The notes under the pieces are model-generated. The model saw only the letters and a program-made list of their open reading frames with translations, was not told where the DNA came from and ran no database searches. Source: Flavobacteriaceae bacterium (GTDB taxonomy: Bacteria > Bacteroidota > Bacteroidia > Flavobacteriales > Flavobacteriaceae). From it: 64,000 bases of DNA. Location of the stretch: NCBI GenBank assembly GCA_947488595.1, contig CANKZI010000003.1, positions 62,001 to 126,000 on the forward strand, in the 5' to 3' direction. This document shows positions 9,822 to 21,078 of the stretch, piece after piece. Every line of letters starts with the position of its first letter. Position 1 is the first letter of the stretch. A program made the translations under genes and the position numbers.

Positions 9822-10904
9822 TCATTCTTCGTCTCGATTGAACACTTGCATAACTGGCAGTGCTTTGTTTTCAAAATCATAAAATGCTTGGTTTTCATAA
9901 GAGGAACCGTTCGTGGCTTGGGCACCTCTAAATGCAACCCATTCGCCGCCCCAATAACCAAAACCAGCACCAAAATCTGATGATTTAATAATAGTTTTTA
10001 GTGTCAACATAAATGTTTTTTGCCCTTCTGGCGTTGCTGGAATAGTCGGAATTAGTTGTTCTTCAAGACCAACAATGTTATTGGTAAAGTCGTTATAACC
10101 CAAAGTAAAAGGATAAGCGGTTTCGGCAATAATCACTTTTTTGTTGTAGGTTGTACCTAAAGTATTGATGGTGTTTTTAAGTGCATTCAAATCTTTTCCA
10201 TGAAACATAGGATAATAAGACAAGCCAATATAATCAAAATCTACGTTTTTTACTTTTTCAAAAAACCAATCTGAAGCACTGATACCTGCAAAATGAAGCA
10301 TTATTTTTGTGGTTGGCGATTGGGTTCTGATGGTTGTACTTGCGGTGGTTAAAAGTTGCAAAAATTGTTGCTCATTGCTTGTCAATCTTCCTTGTGGCCA
10401 CAAAAAACCATCGTTGGTTTCGTTTCCAATTTGGATAATATCGGGATTGATTTCGCTGATAATACTAGATGTATAAGTGGCGACTGCCGTTTTTAAATCG
10501 GCAAACGATAAACCTTGCCATTCTGCAGGCAAGGTTTGATGACCTGGATCGGCCCAAGTATCTGAATAATGAACGGTCAACCATACTTTCATACCCGCTT
10601 GTTTTACGCGTTGTGCCAGAGCCTTTACTTCCGCCATGCTAGAATGGGTGTCCGAAGGATTTTTCCACAAACGAATACGGATCGCGTTGCATCCGTTACT
10701 TTTTAATGTTGTTAGCATATTTTCTGCAGCGCCTTTGTTATAAAAAACAGTACCTGCGCTTTCAATCTCGGGTAAAAATGAAATATCGGCGGCGCGAATA
10801 AAATTGTCTTCAACATCAGGTGCTGTTTTTTTATCATCTCCTGAACACGAATTGGAAAATGTGATTAATGCGCATAATCCTAAAAATAAAAGGTGGTTTT
10901 TCAT
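9822..10904 (-). CDS. GH53 arabinogalactan endo-beta-1,4-galactanase, lipoprotein
   Basis: Lipobox LITFSNSCSGDD; ADISFLPEIESAG..FYNKG, RIRLWKNPSD, HYSDTWADPGHQTLP, QIGNETNDGFLWPQG. Confidence 0.92.
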   Translation of the reverse strand: MKNHLLFLGLCALITFSNSCSGDDKKTAPDVEDNFIRAADISFLPEIESAGTVFYNKGAAENMLTTLKSNGCNAIRIRLWKNPSDTHSSMAEVKALAQRVKQAGMKVWLTVHYSDTWADPGHQTLPAEWQGLSFADLKTAVATYTSSIISEINPDIIQIGNETNDGFLWPQGRLTSNEQQFLQLLTTASTTIRTQSPTTKIMLHFAGISASDWFFEKVKNVDFDYIGLSYYPMFHGKDLNALKNTINTLGTTYNKKVIIAETAYPFTLGYNDFTNNIVGLEEQLIPTIPATPEGQKTFMLTLKTIIKSSDFGAGFGYWGGEWVAFRGAQATNGSSYENQAFYDFENKALPVMQVFNRDEE

Positions 10905-10915
10905 GTTTTTTGAAA

Positions 10916-11968
10916 TTAAATATATTGAAATTGATAACGAGTTTTTTGATAATAAAGGGCGTCTTTTTTTAAAACAGCAGACGGAAAATGGTTGTGATTG
11001 GGCGCATCAGGAAAATTTTGTGTTTCAAAACAAATGCCGCTCAACGAATGGTAATCGGCATTTTCTTTGCCTTTTATGTGTCCAAAGCAATTGCCTCCAA
11101 CATAAATATGAACGGCAGGTTGGTTGGTGTAAACATACATTTTTAAATTGTTTTTTTTACTGTAAAGCGAGGCTGCTAATTTGGTTTGTTGGTCTAAAAC
11201 AAAAGTGGCATCAATCTTTTCGGGGCAGTTTTTGGACATCGTAAAATCGAAAGGACAATTGGACAAGTTTAAAAACCTACCAGTTGGAATGTTTTCATTG
11301 GAAGTTTCTACTGTTTTTTTAGAATTGATGAATAACTCTTGATCAACTACACTTTCGGTATGCCCATCGAGGTTGAAATAACTGTGATGGGTTAAATTCA
11401 CAATCGTATCTTCGGTGGTTTTTGCATTGTATTCGATAATCAATTCGTTTTTATCGGTCAAGGTGTAGGTAAGTTCAATGGTCAATGCTCCCGGAAAATT
11501 GGACTCATTATCGGCACTAGTATAAGTTAAAGTAATGGATGGATTTTTATATAAATCGATACGACTTACTTGCCATACTTTTTGACTAAAGCCGTTTTTT
11601 CCGCCATGCAAGTTGTGTTTTCCATTGTTTTTATCGAGTTCAAAAATTTTTCCGTTCAATTCGAATGTCCCATTATTAATGCGACCAGCAAAACGTCCAA
11701 TCGTAGCGCCAAAATAAGGTGCACCATCTAAATCAAACGAATCGATATAGGCTTGTAGATTGTCAAATCCTAAAACAACATCCAACAATTCGCCATTTTC
11801 TTTAGGAATTTTCAATGTCGTTATCGTTGCGCCATAATTGATTAGCTGCAATTTCATGCCATTTTTGTTGGCGATTTCATAAGAGTAAACTGTTTCGGAA
11901 TTTGGGGTTATACCAAAATATTTCTCATTATAGTTGTCGGTAAAGTAGGATATGTGCTTTATTTCCAT
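10916..11968 (-). CDS. galM: Aldose 1-epimerase (galactose mutarotase); likely ATG at 11968
   Basis: GATITTLKIPKENGELLDVVLGFD, PYFGATIGRFAGRINNG, NLTHHSYFNLDGH. Confidence 0.93.
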   Translation of the reverse strand: MEIKHISYFTDNYNEKYFGITPNSETVYSYEIANKNGMKLQLINYGATITTLKIPKENGELLDVVLGFDNLQAYIDSFDLDGAPYFGATIGRFAGRINNGTFELNGKIFELDKNNGKHNLHGGKNGFSQKVWQVSRIDLYKNPSITLTYTSADNESNFPGALTIELTYTLTDKNELIIEYNAKTTEDTIVNLTHHSYFNLDGHTESVVDQELFINSKKTVETSNENIPTGRFLNLSNCPFDFTMSKNCPEKIDATFVLDQQTKLAASLYSKKNNLKMYVYTNQPAVHIYVGGNCFGHIKGKENADYHSLSGICFETQNFPDAPNHNHFPSAVLKKDALYYQKTRYQFQYI

Positions 11969-12021
11969 TGTTTTTTTATGAAAAACGAAATTCAAAAATA
12001 AAATTTATTTCCGCAATAACA

Positions 12022-12038
12022 TACCAGTGCCTACCAGT
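12022..12038. promoter_or_regulatory. Candidate operator: direct repeat TACCAGT-gcc-TACCAGT between galM and divergent GntR regulator
   Basis: ataccagtgcctaccagtt; 10-bp period direct repeat in the divergent intergenic region. Confidence 0.4.
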
Positions 12039-12106
12039 TTTGTATATTGCGCTCAAATAGAGTACGTAAAAAGATAATTCGTGCAGCTCCAGAAAAAAAA
12101 TACGCT

Positions 12107-13105
12107 ATGAAAATCGTTTCAATTAAAAACAATCTTGGTGTTCCGAAATACAAACAAATTGTCACCTCAATTGAAAAGGCAATTGAAGACGGGCGCCTAA
12201 AAAAATATGATCGGTTGCCATCGATTAATAAAATTTGTCTCGAATTTTCGTTGTCGCGTGATACGGTTTTGCAGGCGTATGATACTTTAAAAAAAAGAGG
12301 TGTTATTTATGCCATTTTAGGTAAAGGTTATTATGTTAAAAGTACTGAAATCAATATTAATCAAAAAATATTTTTGCTTTTTGATGAGTTGAATATTTTC
12401 AAAGAGGACCTTTACAACTCCTTTCTTGAAACGATTGGCAAAGACGCGCAAGTTGATATTTTCTTCCATCATTTTAACCTACCTGTTTTCAAAAAATTAA
12501 TTAATGACAGTAACGGTAATTATACCAAATATGTAATTATGCCGACCAATTTAGCCGAAGCCGCTTCGGTAATCAAAACCTTACCTTTAAATGAGGTATA
12601 TATTTTAGACCAAACCAATCCCGACCTTCATGAATTCCCGGCGGTTTATCAAAACTTCGTAAAAGACATTTACCAAGCGTTGTGCGAAGGGCAAGCAAAT
12701 ATCAACAAATACCAAAAGATGGTGCTGATTTTCCCAGGATTTCGCGAGCCTTTGGGTATGAAAATTGGTTTTGAACAATTTTGCAATGATTTTGGAATGG
12801 ATTATGAAATCATAACCGAATTTGGTTCAAGAGCAATCAAACTAGGCGAAGTATTTGTGATTCCGAGTGACCGCGATTTGGTTCGTGTGATCGAAAAATC
12901 GAAAATGCAAAAACTCAAACTGGGCAGTGATTTTGGCATTATTTCTTATAATGAAACGCCATTAAAAAAAGTGGTTGAAAATGGCATTACTACCATTTCG
13001 ACGAATTTTGAAGCCATGGGAAAAATCATGGCGCAAATGATTTTAAAAGGAAAAAACGAACAAATAGAAAACAAATGTGCTTTGATTGGTAGGGCTTCGC
13101 TGTGA
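12107..13105 (+). CDS. GntR-family transcriptional regulator with LacI/periplasmic-binding-like effector domain
   Basis: N-terminal wHTH (VPKYKQIVTSIEKAIEDGRLKKYDRLPSINKICLEFSLSRDTVLQAYDTLKKRGVIYAILGKGYYV) and C-terminal sugar-binding-like domain; divergent from gal genes. ORF track starts at 12047. Confidence 0.88.
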   Translation: MKIVSIKNNLGVPKYKQIVTSIEKAIEDGRLKKYDRLPSINKICLEFSLSRDTVLQAYDTLKKRGVIYAILGKGYYVKSTEININQKIFLLFDELNIFKEDLYNSFLETIGKDAQVDIFFHHFNLPVFKKLINDSNGNYTKYVIMPTNLAEAASVIKTLPLNEVYILDQTNPDLHEFPAVYQNFVKDIYQALCEGQANINKYQKMVLIFPGFREPLGMKIGFEQFCNDFGMDYEIITEFGSRAIKLGEVFVIPSDRDLVRVIEKSKMQKLKLGSDFGIISYNETPLKKVVENGITTISTNFEAMGKIMAQMILKGKNEQIENKCALIGRASL

Positions 13106-13407
13106 AAAAGTGATTTTTTTCAAAAATATGTTTACTGAAAGAAATTACGATTTTACCGCAATATTGCAAGTAATCGCTATTTACAAATAATTTTTAAAAT
13201 TTTATACCTCAACCAATTCTAAATGTGTGTATTTTCCCCCCATAAAAGTATAAAGAAAAACCCTCCTACTTTTTTATTTACACACTTTATTGCAAATTAT
13301 CTATCCATTTATTTTCCAATAAAATCCTGTTTCTTGCGCAACGCAAAAGTACATTTTCCAAACAATTCACAATCGATCCGAACGGCCGACATGCGTTTGC
13401 TTTATCT

Positions 13408-14685
13408 TTATTTGTTATCTGCTTTTAATTGTTGGAATTTTTCTTCCATCGTTTGGTTTCCTTTTGTTAGCTTTTTAATGGTTAAATCTTCGGCTTTATT
13501 ATTGGCAAGTCGCAAGTTATTTACCGATGCTAACAAAGCATCTTTCGTTTTTTGAAGATGGTCCATTGTTTTCTCTATTTCATCGATTGCTGTTCTAAAT
13601 TGCCTGCTCGCTAAATCATAATTTTTTGCAAATCCCATTTTAAAAGCGTTGATGTTCTCTTCGAAATTTGTAATGTCAATATTTTGACTTTTTACAATTG
13701 CTAATTCTGCTTTTGCTTGCATTGAATTTGTTGCAGCATTTCGTAAAAGTGTAATCATAGGTATAAAAAATTGAGGTCTTATAACATACATTTTTTCATA
13801 TTTATAAGAAACATCATAAATTCCTGCGTTGTACAATTCATTATCTGCTTCTAAAACAGAAACAAGAATTGCGTATTCACATTTTTTTTCTGTTCTATCT
13901 TTATCTAATTCTTTAAAAAAATCTTCATTTTTCTTTTTTGTTGCAGTTGCATCGCCTTCATTTTTCATTTCGAACATTATAGAAATGAGTTCATTTCCAA
14001 ATTCGTCCGTTTCTTTAAAAATATAATCCCCTTTACTTCCTGTTCTTGAGTCATTATCTTTTTCAAAATGTGATTTTTGAAAAGCTGTTGCACGAAGTTT
14101 ATTGAACTCGATTTCGCAATGTTGCTCTAAAGTTTCGCCTAACATTTTAGTTGAAAGCTTCTGTTTCATCTCTTTGCGGAATGCGATTTCATCATCTTTC
14201 ATTTTAATGATATCGTCTTTTGTTTTCAACTCTGTTGCAAACTTTTCGCTTAAAGATTTTTCAAGCAATTGGTTTTGTGTCTCTTTGAGTTTTACGCTGT
14301 TTGCGAGGTCGTCTCTTTCTTTTTCGATTGATTGAACTGCTTCAACGATTGAAAGTTTTTTAAGAGTTTCGGCATTTTCAAGTTTTGCTTTTAGTTCATT
14401 TAGCAAAGTTTCTTTTGCGGTTAGTTGTTCCGCTAATTCACGTTCATTTTTTGCTTTAAGTTCAATGATTGCTTTGTCTTTATTTGCCAGTTCATTTTGC
14501 AACGCATTTTTTAAATTTGCTTCAGCCAGTTGAATTGCATTTATCTTCTCTGTTTCTGCTAAATTTAATCTTACATTTAGTTCTTCCTCAAATTTGTGGT
14601 CTTTAACCTGTTTAAGAATATTCGCAAAACCCGCTTCGTCAACTTTGAATGCTTTTTGGCAATTTGGACAAATTATTTCGTTCAT
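13408..14685 (-). CDS. DUF2130 domain-containing protein (coiled-coil)
   Basis: [64 protein letters not shown]; long coiled coil; start preferred at 14685. Confidence 0.82.
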   Translation of the reverse strand: MNEIICPNCQKAFKVDEAGFANILKQVKDHKFEEELNVRLNLAETEKINAIQLAEANLKNALQNELANKDKAIIELKAKNERELAEQLTAKETLLNELKAKLENAETLKKLSIVEAVQSIEKERDDLANSVKLKETQNQLLEKSLSEKFATELKTKDDIIKMKDDEIAFRKEMKQKLSTKMLGETLEQHCEIEFNKLRATAFQKSHFEKDNDSRTGSKGDYIFKETDEFGNELISIMFEMKNEGDATATKKKNEDFFKELDKDRTEKKCEYAILVSVLEADNELYNAGIYDVSYKYEKMYVIRPQFFIPMITLLRNAATNSMQAKAELAIVKSQNIDITNFEENINAFKMGFAKNYDLASRQFRTAIDEIEKTMDHLQKTKDALLASVNNLRLANNKAEDLTIKKLTKGNQTMEEKFQQLKADNK

Positions 14686-14950
14686 GTTTTTATATTTTTT
14701 AGATTTTCTTAGTTGCAATTTTTTCTGAAGTGGTGCAAAATTCTTCTGCAAAAGAATAACCAATATCCAAGTCCTCAAACCAACAAAATAAATTCATAAT
14801 CCAATTCGATTCTGAATCCAATTTTGTCGCACTAATCAATACCCCTTTTTCGCAAAATCATTGCACCTATGACCCCTTTGCCTCTATTCTCTTTTTATTA
14901 AAAAACCACTTCCGTAAACTCAAAAGCTACTGAAGTGGTTTGTTTGTTAT

Positions 14951-17404
14951 CTAACTACCACACATCTCACACTCATCGGGATCGGCGTTTTTTGCCAACT
15001 CGATCATGGCGCGGTATTCGTCGGCAGACATCGCTTCGGGTTCGTTTAAAACCGCAACAGGTTGTGGCTTTTCGAATCCCGAGACAGTGGCTTCAGTAAC
15101 GGCTTGTTGCTGGACTTCGATAGGTTCGGCTTTTTTGTCGTTGTTTAAAGTAAATTTAATGGCGTCAACTGCGGCTTTGGTTCGCAGATAGTACATTCCG
15201 GTTTTTAGTCCCGATTGCCAAGCATAAAAGTGCATTGAAGTCAGTTTTGCATAGCTGGCATCTTGCATGAACAAGTTCAGCGATTGCGACTGATCGATAA
15301 AATAACCGCGGTGGCGCGACATGTCGATAATGTCTTTCATCGACATTTCCCAAACGGTTTTGTATAATTCTTTTAAATCTTGTGGAATCGCATCGATGTT
15401 CTGAACCGATCCGTTGTGACGCATGATTTCTTGCTTTAAATCTTCGTTCCACAAACCGTGTTTTACCAAGTCTTCAAGCAGGTGTTTGTTGACCACAATG
15501 AATTCGCCCGACAAAACGCGTCTGGTATAAATATTAGAAGTATAAGGTTCAAAAGCTTCGTTGTTTCCTAAAATCTGTGAAGTCGAAGCAGTTGGCATCG
15601 GCGCCACCAAAAGCGAATTTCTCACGCCGTGTTCTATGACTTCTTTTCGCAAAGACGCCCAATCCCATCGGCCCGAAAGTTCTTCGTCTTTCATTCCCCA
15701 AAGGTTGTGTTGGAATTCGCCCTGAGATATCGGCGACCCTTTGAAACTGGAATACGGGCCTTCTTCTTTTGCCAATTCCATCGATGCAGTTACTGCGGCA
15801 AAATACAAAGTCTCAAAAATTTCTTGGTTCAGTTTTTTGGCTTCATCCGACGTAAAAGGCAATCTCAAAAGTATAAAAGCATCTGCCAAACCTTGAACGC
15901 CCAATCCAACAGGACGGTGGCGCAGGTTAGAGTTTTCGGCTTCCTTTACCGGATAATAATTGCGGTCAATTACTTTATTCAAATTGCGTGTCACACGCTT
16001 TGTCACACTGAACAACAATTCGTGGTTGAATGCGCCGCCATCAACAAACATTGGCAACGAAATTGAAGCCAAGTTACAAACAGCAATTTCATCTTTGGAG
16101 GTATATTCCATGATTTCGGTACACAAATTCGAAGAGCGAATGGTACCTAAATTTTTCTGGTTTGATTTTCGGTTCGCCGCATCTTTATACAACATATAAG
16201 GCGTTCCGGTTTCTATTTGCGATTCAAGGATTTTTTCCCACAATTCACGTGCTTTTATCGTTTTTCTGCCTTTTCCACGGGTTTCATAATCGATATACAT
16301 TGTTTCAAATGTATCTCCATAAACGTCGTACAAACCTGGACATTCATTCGGACACATCAAAGTCCAGTAGCTGTCGTCTTGCACCCGTTTCATGAACAAA
16401 TCAGAAGTCCACATCGCAAAAAACAAATCGCGTGCGCGCATTTCTTCTTTTCCGGTATTCTTTTTCAAATCCAAAAATTCAAAAATATCGGCATGCCAAG
16501 TTTCTATATAAATCGCAAAACTGCCTTTGCGTTTGCCACCACCTTGGTCTACATAACGCGCGGTATCATTAAAAACACGCAACATCGGAACAATTCCGTT
16601 AGAGGTACCGTTGGTGCCACGAATATACGATCCCGTTGCACGAACGTTGTGGATAGACAATCCGATTCCGCCTGCCGATTGTGATATTTTAGCCGTTTGT
16701 TTCAGCGTATCATAAATACCATCGATGCTGTCGTCTTGCATTGCCAATAAAAAGCACGAAGACATTTGCGGTTTTGGTGTTCCAGCGTTGAACAAAGTCG
16801 GTGTCGCGTGCGTAAAAAACTTTTTCGACATCAAATCGTAGGTTTCTATTACCGATGTCAAATCGTCCAAATGAATACCTACTGCCACACGCATTAACAT
16901 GTGCTGCGGACGTTCCACAATTTTGCCATTGATTTTTAGCAAATACGAACGCTCTAAAGTTTTGAATCCAAAATAATCATAATTAAAATCTCGGGTGTAA
17001 ATTACATGCGAATTCAAAAATTCGGCATGCTCCATAATTACTTTGTGCACTTCTTCCGAAAGCAATGGAGCCTCTTGATTGGTTCTCGGATTGACATAAT
17101 AGAACATTTCGTTCATGGTTTCCGAAAAGGACTTTTTGGTATTCGAATGCAAATTCGAAATTGCGATACGTGCCGCCAATTGGGCATAATCCGGATGGGC
17201 AATGGTCATCGATGCGGCTGTTTCGGCAGCAAGATTATCCAATTCAGAAGTCGAAACCCCGTCATACAAGCCCTCGATCACGCGCATGGCAACTTTTACC
17301 GGATCTACCAAATAATTCAAGCCGTAGCACAATTTTTTGATTCTCTCGGTAATCTTATCAAACATTACAGGCTCTTTGTGGCCATCTCTTTTAACTACAT
17401 ACAT
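14951..17404 (-). CDS. nrdA: Ribonucleoside-diphosphate reductase subunit alpha
   Basis: ATP-cone [71 protein letters not shown]-terminal CEMCGS. Confidence 0.97.
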   Translation of the reverse strand: MYVVKRDGHKEPVMFDKITERIKKLCYGLNYLVDPVKVAMRVIEGLYDGVSTSELDNLAAETAASMTIAHPDYAQLAARIAISNLHSNTKKSFSETMNEMFYYVNPRTNQEAPLLSEEVHKVIMEHAEFLNSHVIYTRDFNYDYFGFKTLERSYLLKINGKIVERPQHMLMRVAVGIHLDDLTSVIETYDLMSKKFFTHATPTLFNAGTPKPQMSSCFLLAMQDDSIDGIYDTLKQTAKISQSAGGIGLSIHNVRATGSYIRGTNGTSNGIVPMLRVFNDTARYVDQGGGKRKGSFAIYIETWHADIFEFLDLKKNTGKEEMRARDLFFAMWTSDLFMKRVQDDSYWTLMCPNECPGLYDVYGDTFETMYIDYETRGKGRKTIKARELWEKILESQIETGTPYMLYKDAANRKSNQKNLGTIRSSNLCTEIMEYTSKDEIAVCNLASISLPMFVDGGAFNHELLFSVTKRVTRNLNKVIDRNYYPVKEAENSNLRHRPVGLGVQGLADAFILLRLPFTSDEAKKLNQEIFETLYFAAVTASMELAKEEGPYSSFKGSPISQGEFQHNLWGMKDEELSGRWDWASLRKEVIEHGVRNSLLVAPMPTASTSQILGNNEAFEPYTSNIYTRRVLSGEFIVVNKHLLEDLVKHGLWNEDLKQEIMRHNGSVQNIDAIPQDLKELYKTVWEMSMKDIIDMSRHRGYFIDQSQSLNLFMQDASYAKLTSMHFYAWQSGLKTGMYYLRTKAAVDAIKFTLNNDKKAEPIEVQQQAVTEATVSGFEKPQPVAVLNEPEAMSADEYRAMIELAKNADPDECEMCGS

Positions 17405-17473
17405 ACGCTAAAGGGTTTATGAAAACAGGAATCCCTTCACTGTTTTCGGGGTTATTTGTGATTTATTTATTTT

Positions 17474-17565
17474 TCAGAAGCCATCCCGGCTATCCGCTTT
17501 ATCTTTTGCTGGCTAAAAAAGCCAACAAAAGGATACCGCTGCTATCGGGGCTAGGGCATTGTGCA
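17474..17565 (-). repeat. Structured hairpin repeat, copy B (between nrdB and nrdA)
   Basis: gaagccatcccggctatccgctttatcttttgctggct-aaaaa-agccaacaaaaggataccgctgctatcggggctagggc; long stem-loop, homologous in opposite orientation to copy A. Confidence 0.65.
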
Positions 17566-17638
17566 AACAATACTGTTTATAATTGTGTTTTAACCAGTAA
17601 AAAAATCAAGAAATCAATTTTAAAGGCTTGTAATCGAT

Positions 17639-18616
17639 TTAAAATTCGGCGTCGAAACTAATTTTTTGCGATTCGGCATCGGTGCTCATCACACCTGCTT
17701 TTTGGTATTCGGCTACTTTCTTTTCAAAGAAATTGGTTTTTCCTTGAAGCGAAATCATGTCCATAAAATCAAACGGATTCAAAGTATTGTATTCTCTATC
17801 GCAGCCCAATTCTACCAAAAGACGATCGGTGACAAATTCCAGATATTGTGTCATTAATCCTGCATTCATTCCGATCAAAGAGACCGGAAGTGATTCGGTG
17901 ATAAACTCTCTTTCAATGCGCAATGCTTCGACAATAATTTCTCTGATTCTTGCTTTTGGCACTTTATTAACCAAATGGTGGTTGTGCAAATGCACTGCAA
18001 AATCGCAATGTACGCCTTCGTCACGAGAGATCAATTCGTTAGAAAATGTTAAACCTGGCATCAACCCACGTTTTTTTAACCAATATATAGAACAAAATGC
18101 CCCCGAAAAGAAGATGCCTTCAACTGCTGCAAAAGCAATTAATCTTTCGGCAAACGAATCAGATTCGATCCATTTTAAAGCCCAATCTGCTTTTTTCTTA
18201 ATGGCTGGAAAAACTTCCAAAGCATTAAACAATTCGTCTTTTTCAACTTCATCTTTCACATAAGTATCAATCAAAAGGGAATATGTTTCAGAATGAATGT
18301 TTTCCATCATGATCTGAAAGCCGTAAAAGAACTTCGCTTCGGCATATTGCACTTCATTGACAAAGTTCTCGGCAAGATTTTCGTTTACAATACCATCAGA
18401 CGCAGCAAAAAAAGCCAGTATATGCTTGATAAAATACTTTTCGTCATTGTTCAACTTATTGTTCCAATCGTTCAAGTCTTGCGACAAATCAATTTCTTCA
18501 GCAGTCCAAAAACTGGCTTCCATCTTTTTATACCATTCCCAAATATCATGGTGTTTGATTGGAAAAATAACAAATCTGTTTTTGTTTTCTTGTAATATTG
18601 GCTCTATCATTGACAT
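17639..18616 (-). CDS. nrdB: Ribonucleoside-diphosphate reductase subunit beta
   Basis: [60 protein letters not shown]-like diiron ligands. Confidence 0.97.
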   Translation of the reverse strand: MSMIEPILQENKNRFVIFPIKHHDIWEWYKKMEASFWTAEEIDLSQDLNDWNNKLNNDEKYFIKHILAFFAASDGIVNENLAENFVNEVQYAEAKFFYGFQIMMENIHSETYSLLIDTYVKDEVEKDELFNALEVFPAIKKKADWALKWIESDSFAERLIAFAAVEGIFFSGAFCSIYWLKKRGLMPGLTFSNELISRDEGVHCDFAVHLHNHHLVNKVPKARIREIIVEALRIEREFITESLPVSLIGMNAGLMTQYLEFVTDRLLVELGCDREYNTLNPFDFMDMISLQGKTNFFEKKVAEYQKAGVMSTDAESQKISFDAEF

Positions 18617-18923
18617 ACTGTTTTGACTTTTATGTGGTTTTTCGCTGTTTGCTTATTGGATTCTGTTCGTTACAAAGATTGTCATTTTTTTGGTTAAAAA
18701 AATTCAAACTTATCCACAATCGGAGCTAGTTTTTAACAATACGCATTTTTTACCAAAAGGAATTGCCTGCTCTTTAAATTACTTAAAATCAATGTTTTGA
18801 AAAAATAAAATCAGAAAAGAATCAACAAAATCAATGCTTTCAAAAACATTTAACAGTTGTTGAATTTAACATTTAAAAAACAAAATGATGGAGTAAAAAA
18901 AGTTGTAGATAAAAGAAAAAAAC

Positions 18924-19490
18924 TTACTTTTTAAGTTCTTTGGCCACTTTTTCGAGTTCATTATACCAGTCCATTCCAAATCTTCTGACCAGTGCCTCTT
19001 TAACAAATTTGTAAACCGGTACTTGCAATTCGGCACCCAAAGCACAAGCAGGATCGCAAATGTCCCAACGGTCATAGTTCACTGCTGCAAATTCGGTAAA
19101 ATCTTTAACGCGAACTGGGTACAAATGACAAGAAACCGGTTTTTTCCAATCGACAATCCCTTGGTTGTACGCTTGTTCAATACCGCAAAGTGCCGTTTTT
19201 CCGTCAAAAATAACATAAGCGCAGTCTTTCTCGTCGATCAAAGGCGTTTCAAAATCGCCATCAGTACCAATGCGCCACGTACCTTGCGCTTCAATAGCGG
19301 CAATGCCCTCTTTGCGCAAAAAAGGTTTGATTTTGGGATAAATATTTTCGAGAATTTTGGTTTCGGCTTCGCTCAAAGGAGCGCCAGCATCGCCATCTAC
19401 ACAGCAAGCACCATGACAGGCAGAAAGGTTACACACAAAATCTTTTTCGAGAATATCTTCGGATACGATGGTTTTTCCAAGTTGAAACAT
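18924..19490 (-). CDS. DUF3109 family protein (cysteine-rich, YkgJ-like)
   Basis: CNLSACHGACCVDGDAGAPL..CAYVIFDGKTALCGIEQAY..PVSCHLYPVR..CDPACALGA. Confidence 0.85.
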   Translation of the reverse strand: MFQLGKTIVSEDILEKDFVCNLSACHGACCVDGDAGAPLSEAETKILENIYPKIKPFLRKEGIAAIEAQGTWRIGTDGDFETPLIDEKDCAYVIFDGKTALCGIEQAYNQGIVDWKKPVSCHLYPVRVKDFTEFAAVNYDRWDICDPACALGAELQVPVYKFVKEALVRRFGMDWYNELEKVAKELKK

Positions 19491-19637
19491 GTTGCAAAGA
19501 TACGTTGCGATTTTTACATTTTTGATAAAAAACGTAACGCACTGAAATTCAATTATTTTACTGTATAAAAATTAACTTAACCTTAGCAGATTTCAGTTTT
19601 AAAAAAAATAATTTTGCACCACGAAAAACTACAAATT

Positions 19638-20213
19638 ATGGAGTTAGATTTTAAAGAAATCATTACCGTTGGCATGGTGCTTTTTGCCGTAATTGATATC
19701 GTAGGAACAATTCCGATTATTGTCGATTTGCGACAAAAACACGGGCATATCGAGTCAGAAAAAGCGTCGGTGGTGGCGGGTATGATTATGATTCTTTTTC
19801 TTTTTGTTGGTGAGGAATTACTCAATTTGATTGGTATCGATGTAAACTCATTTGCCGTAGCTGGTTCATTGGTTTTGTTTTTTCTGGCATTGGAAATGAT
19901 TTTGGGTATTCAAATTTATAGAGACGAAGAAGCGAGTTCTGCCTCAATTGTACCGATTGCTTTTCCGTTGATTGCTGGCGCAGGAACCATGACTACTTTG
20001 TTGTCACTTCGGGCACAATTTCATACAATAAACATTATTGTTGCCATAGTTTTGAATATCATTTTGGTTTATTCCGTCTTAAAATCATCATCAAAAATCG
20101 AAAAATTATTAGGCAAAAACGGCTTGGGTGTCGTGCGAAAAACATTTGGCGTAGTGCTTTTGGCCATTGCTGTTAAATTATTTGCTGCTAATGTTAAAGG
20201 TTTATTTTTGTAA
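19638..20213 (+). CDS. MarC family (UPF0056) membrane protein
   Basis: FAVIDIVGTIPIIVDLRQK..FPLIAGAGTMTTLLSLRAQ; start MELDFKEII at 19638. Confidence 0.9.
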   Translation: MELDFKEIITVGMVLFAVIDIVGTIPIIVDLRQKHGHIESEKASVVAGMIMILFLFVGEELLNLIGIDVNSFAVAGSLVLFFLALEMILGIQIYRDEEASSASIVPIAFPLIAGAGTMTTLLSLRAQFHTINIIVAIVLNIILVYSVLKSSSKIEKLLGKNGLGVVRKTFGVVLLAIAVKLFAANVKGLFL

Positions 20214-20254
20214 GCTATTTTTTTATTAATTTCACGTTCTTTAATAATTTAAAA

Positions 20255-20455
20255 ATGAAAATATTTACAACCGTATTGATTGTTTTGGCCATTGCATTGA
20301 TTGTTTTTAATATTACATTGCTTGATTTTGGCAATTTATTTAAAGGCGATAGTTTGGTTGGACTTATTGGTATCCTTGCTTGTTTTTGCGCGGTTTTTAT
20401 TCTTTTGATCTTTAGAATGTCAAAAATGATTGAAGAAAAAACAAAAAATCAATAG
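20255..20455 (+). CDS. Small two-TM membrane protein, unknown function
   Basis: 66 aa, two hydrophobic segments, tightly packed between MarC and oxidoreductase genes. Confidence 0.7.
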   Translation: MKIFTTVLIVLAIALIVFNITLLDFGNLFKGDSLVGLIGILACFCAVFILLIFRMSKMIEEKTKNQ

Positions 20456-20458
20456 TCC

Positions 20459-21061
20459 ATGTTTGATGTTTTAATTATTGGCGGTGGCGTTTCTGGTATT
20501 TCTTGTGCCTTAGTATTGGGTTCGGCAAAAAACAAACCATTTGTAGCCAACAAAAACATCGGAATTGTTGCACACCAAAAAACTTCTTCGCTTCAAGACG
20601 CTCTTTTTAACAACGCTTATGGCATTCCAGCAGGAAAATTGGGATCTGATTTGTTAATTGAAAGTGTCCAACATTTGTCTGATTTATATCCGCATATCGA
20701 ACAAATTAGCGCCGAAAAAGTGATGAAAATTGAAGGCGCGTTTCCTAACTTCACGGTTTTCACCAATAAAAATAGTTACAAAACCAAAAATATAGTGCTC
20801 GCTATTGGTTACTCCAATACTTTTGCCATTGAAGGATTGATGCAATTTGTTGTTCCGCATCAAAAGACGTTGCCAGAAAAGCAAAGAATCCAACTAAAAA
20901 ATACCGATCATAAAGTTGCCGATGGCATTTATGTGGTAGGCACTTTGGCAGGATGGCGAAGCCAATTGGCGATTGCCGCCGGAAGTGGTGCCGCAGTGGC
21001 CACAGATATTTTAACCGAGTGGAATGGCGGTATTCAAACGCAAAGTCATGACAAGATTTGA
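20459..21061 (+). CDS. NAD(P)/FAD-dependent (thioredoxin reductase-like) oxidoreductase
   Basis: N-terminal Rossmann VLIIGGGVSGISCALVLG; C-terminal GIYVVGTLAGWRSQLAIAAGSGAAVA. Confidence 0.82.
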   Translation: MFDVLIIGGGVSGISCALVLGSAKNKPFVANKNIGIVAHQKTSSLQDALFNNAYGIPAGKLGSDLLIESVQHLSDLYPHIEQISAEKVMKIEGAFPNFTVFTNKNSYKTKNIVLAIGYSNTFAIEGLMQFVVPHQKTLPEKQRIQLKNTDHKVADGIYVVGTLAGWRSQLAIAAGSGAAVATDILTEWNGGIQTQSHDKI

Positions 21062-21078
21062 GTTGAATACCTTTTAAA

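Noticed and set aside
13223-13555. 110-aa plus-strand ORF overlapping the end of the DUF2130 gene
   Set aside because: Antisense to a well-supported coding region, low-complexity composition, no recognisable domain; AT-rich chance ORF.
16217-16684. 155-aa plus-strand ORF inside nrdA
   Set aside because: Fully antisense to a highly conserved gene; such shadow ORFs are common here (for example 15629-16066, 17006-17422, 17757-18263).
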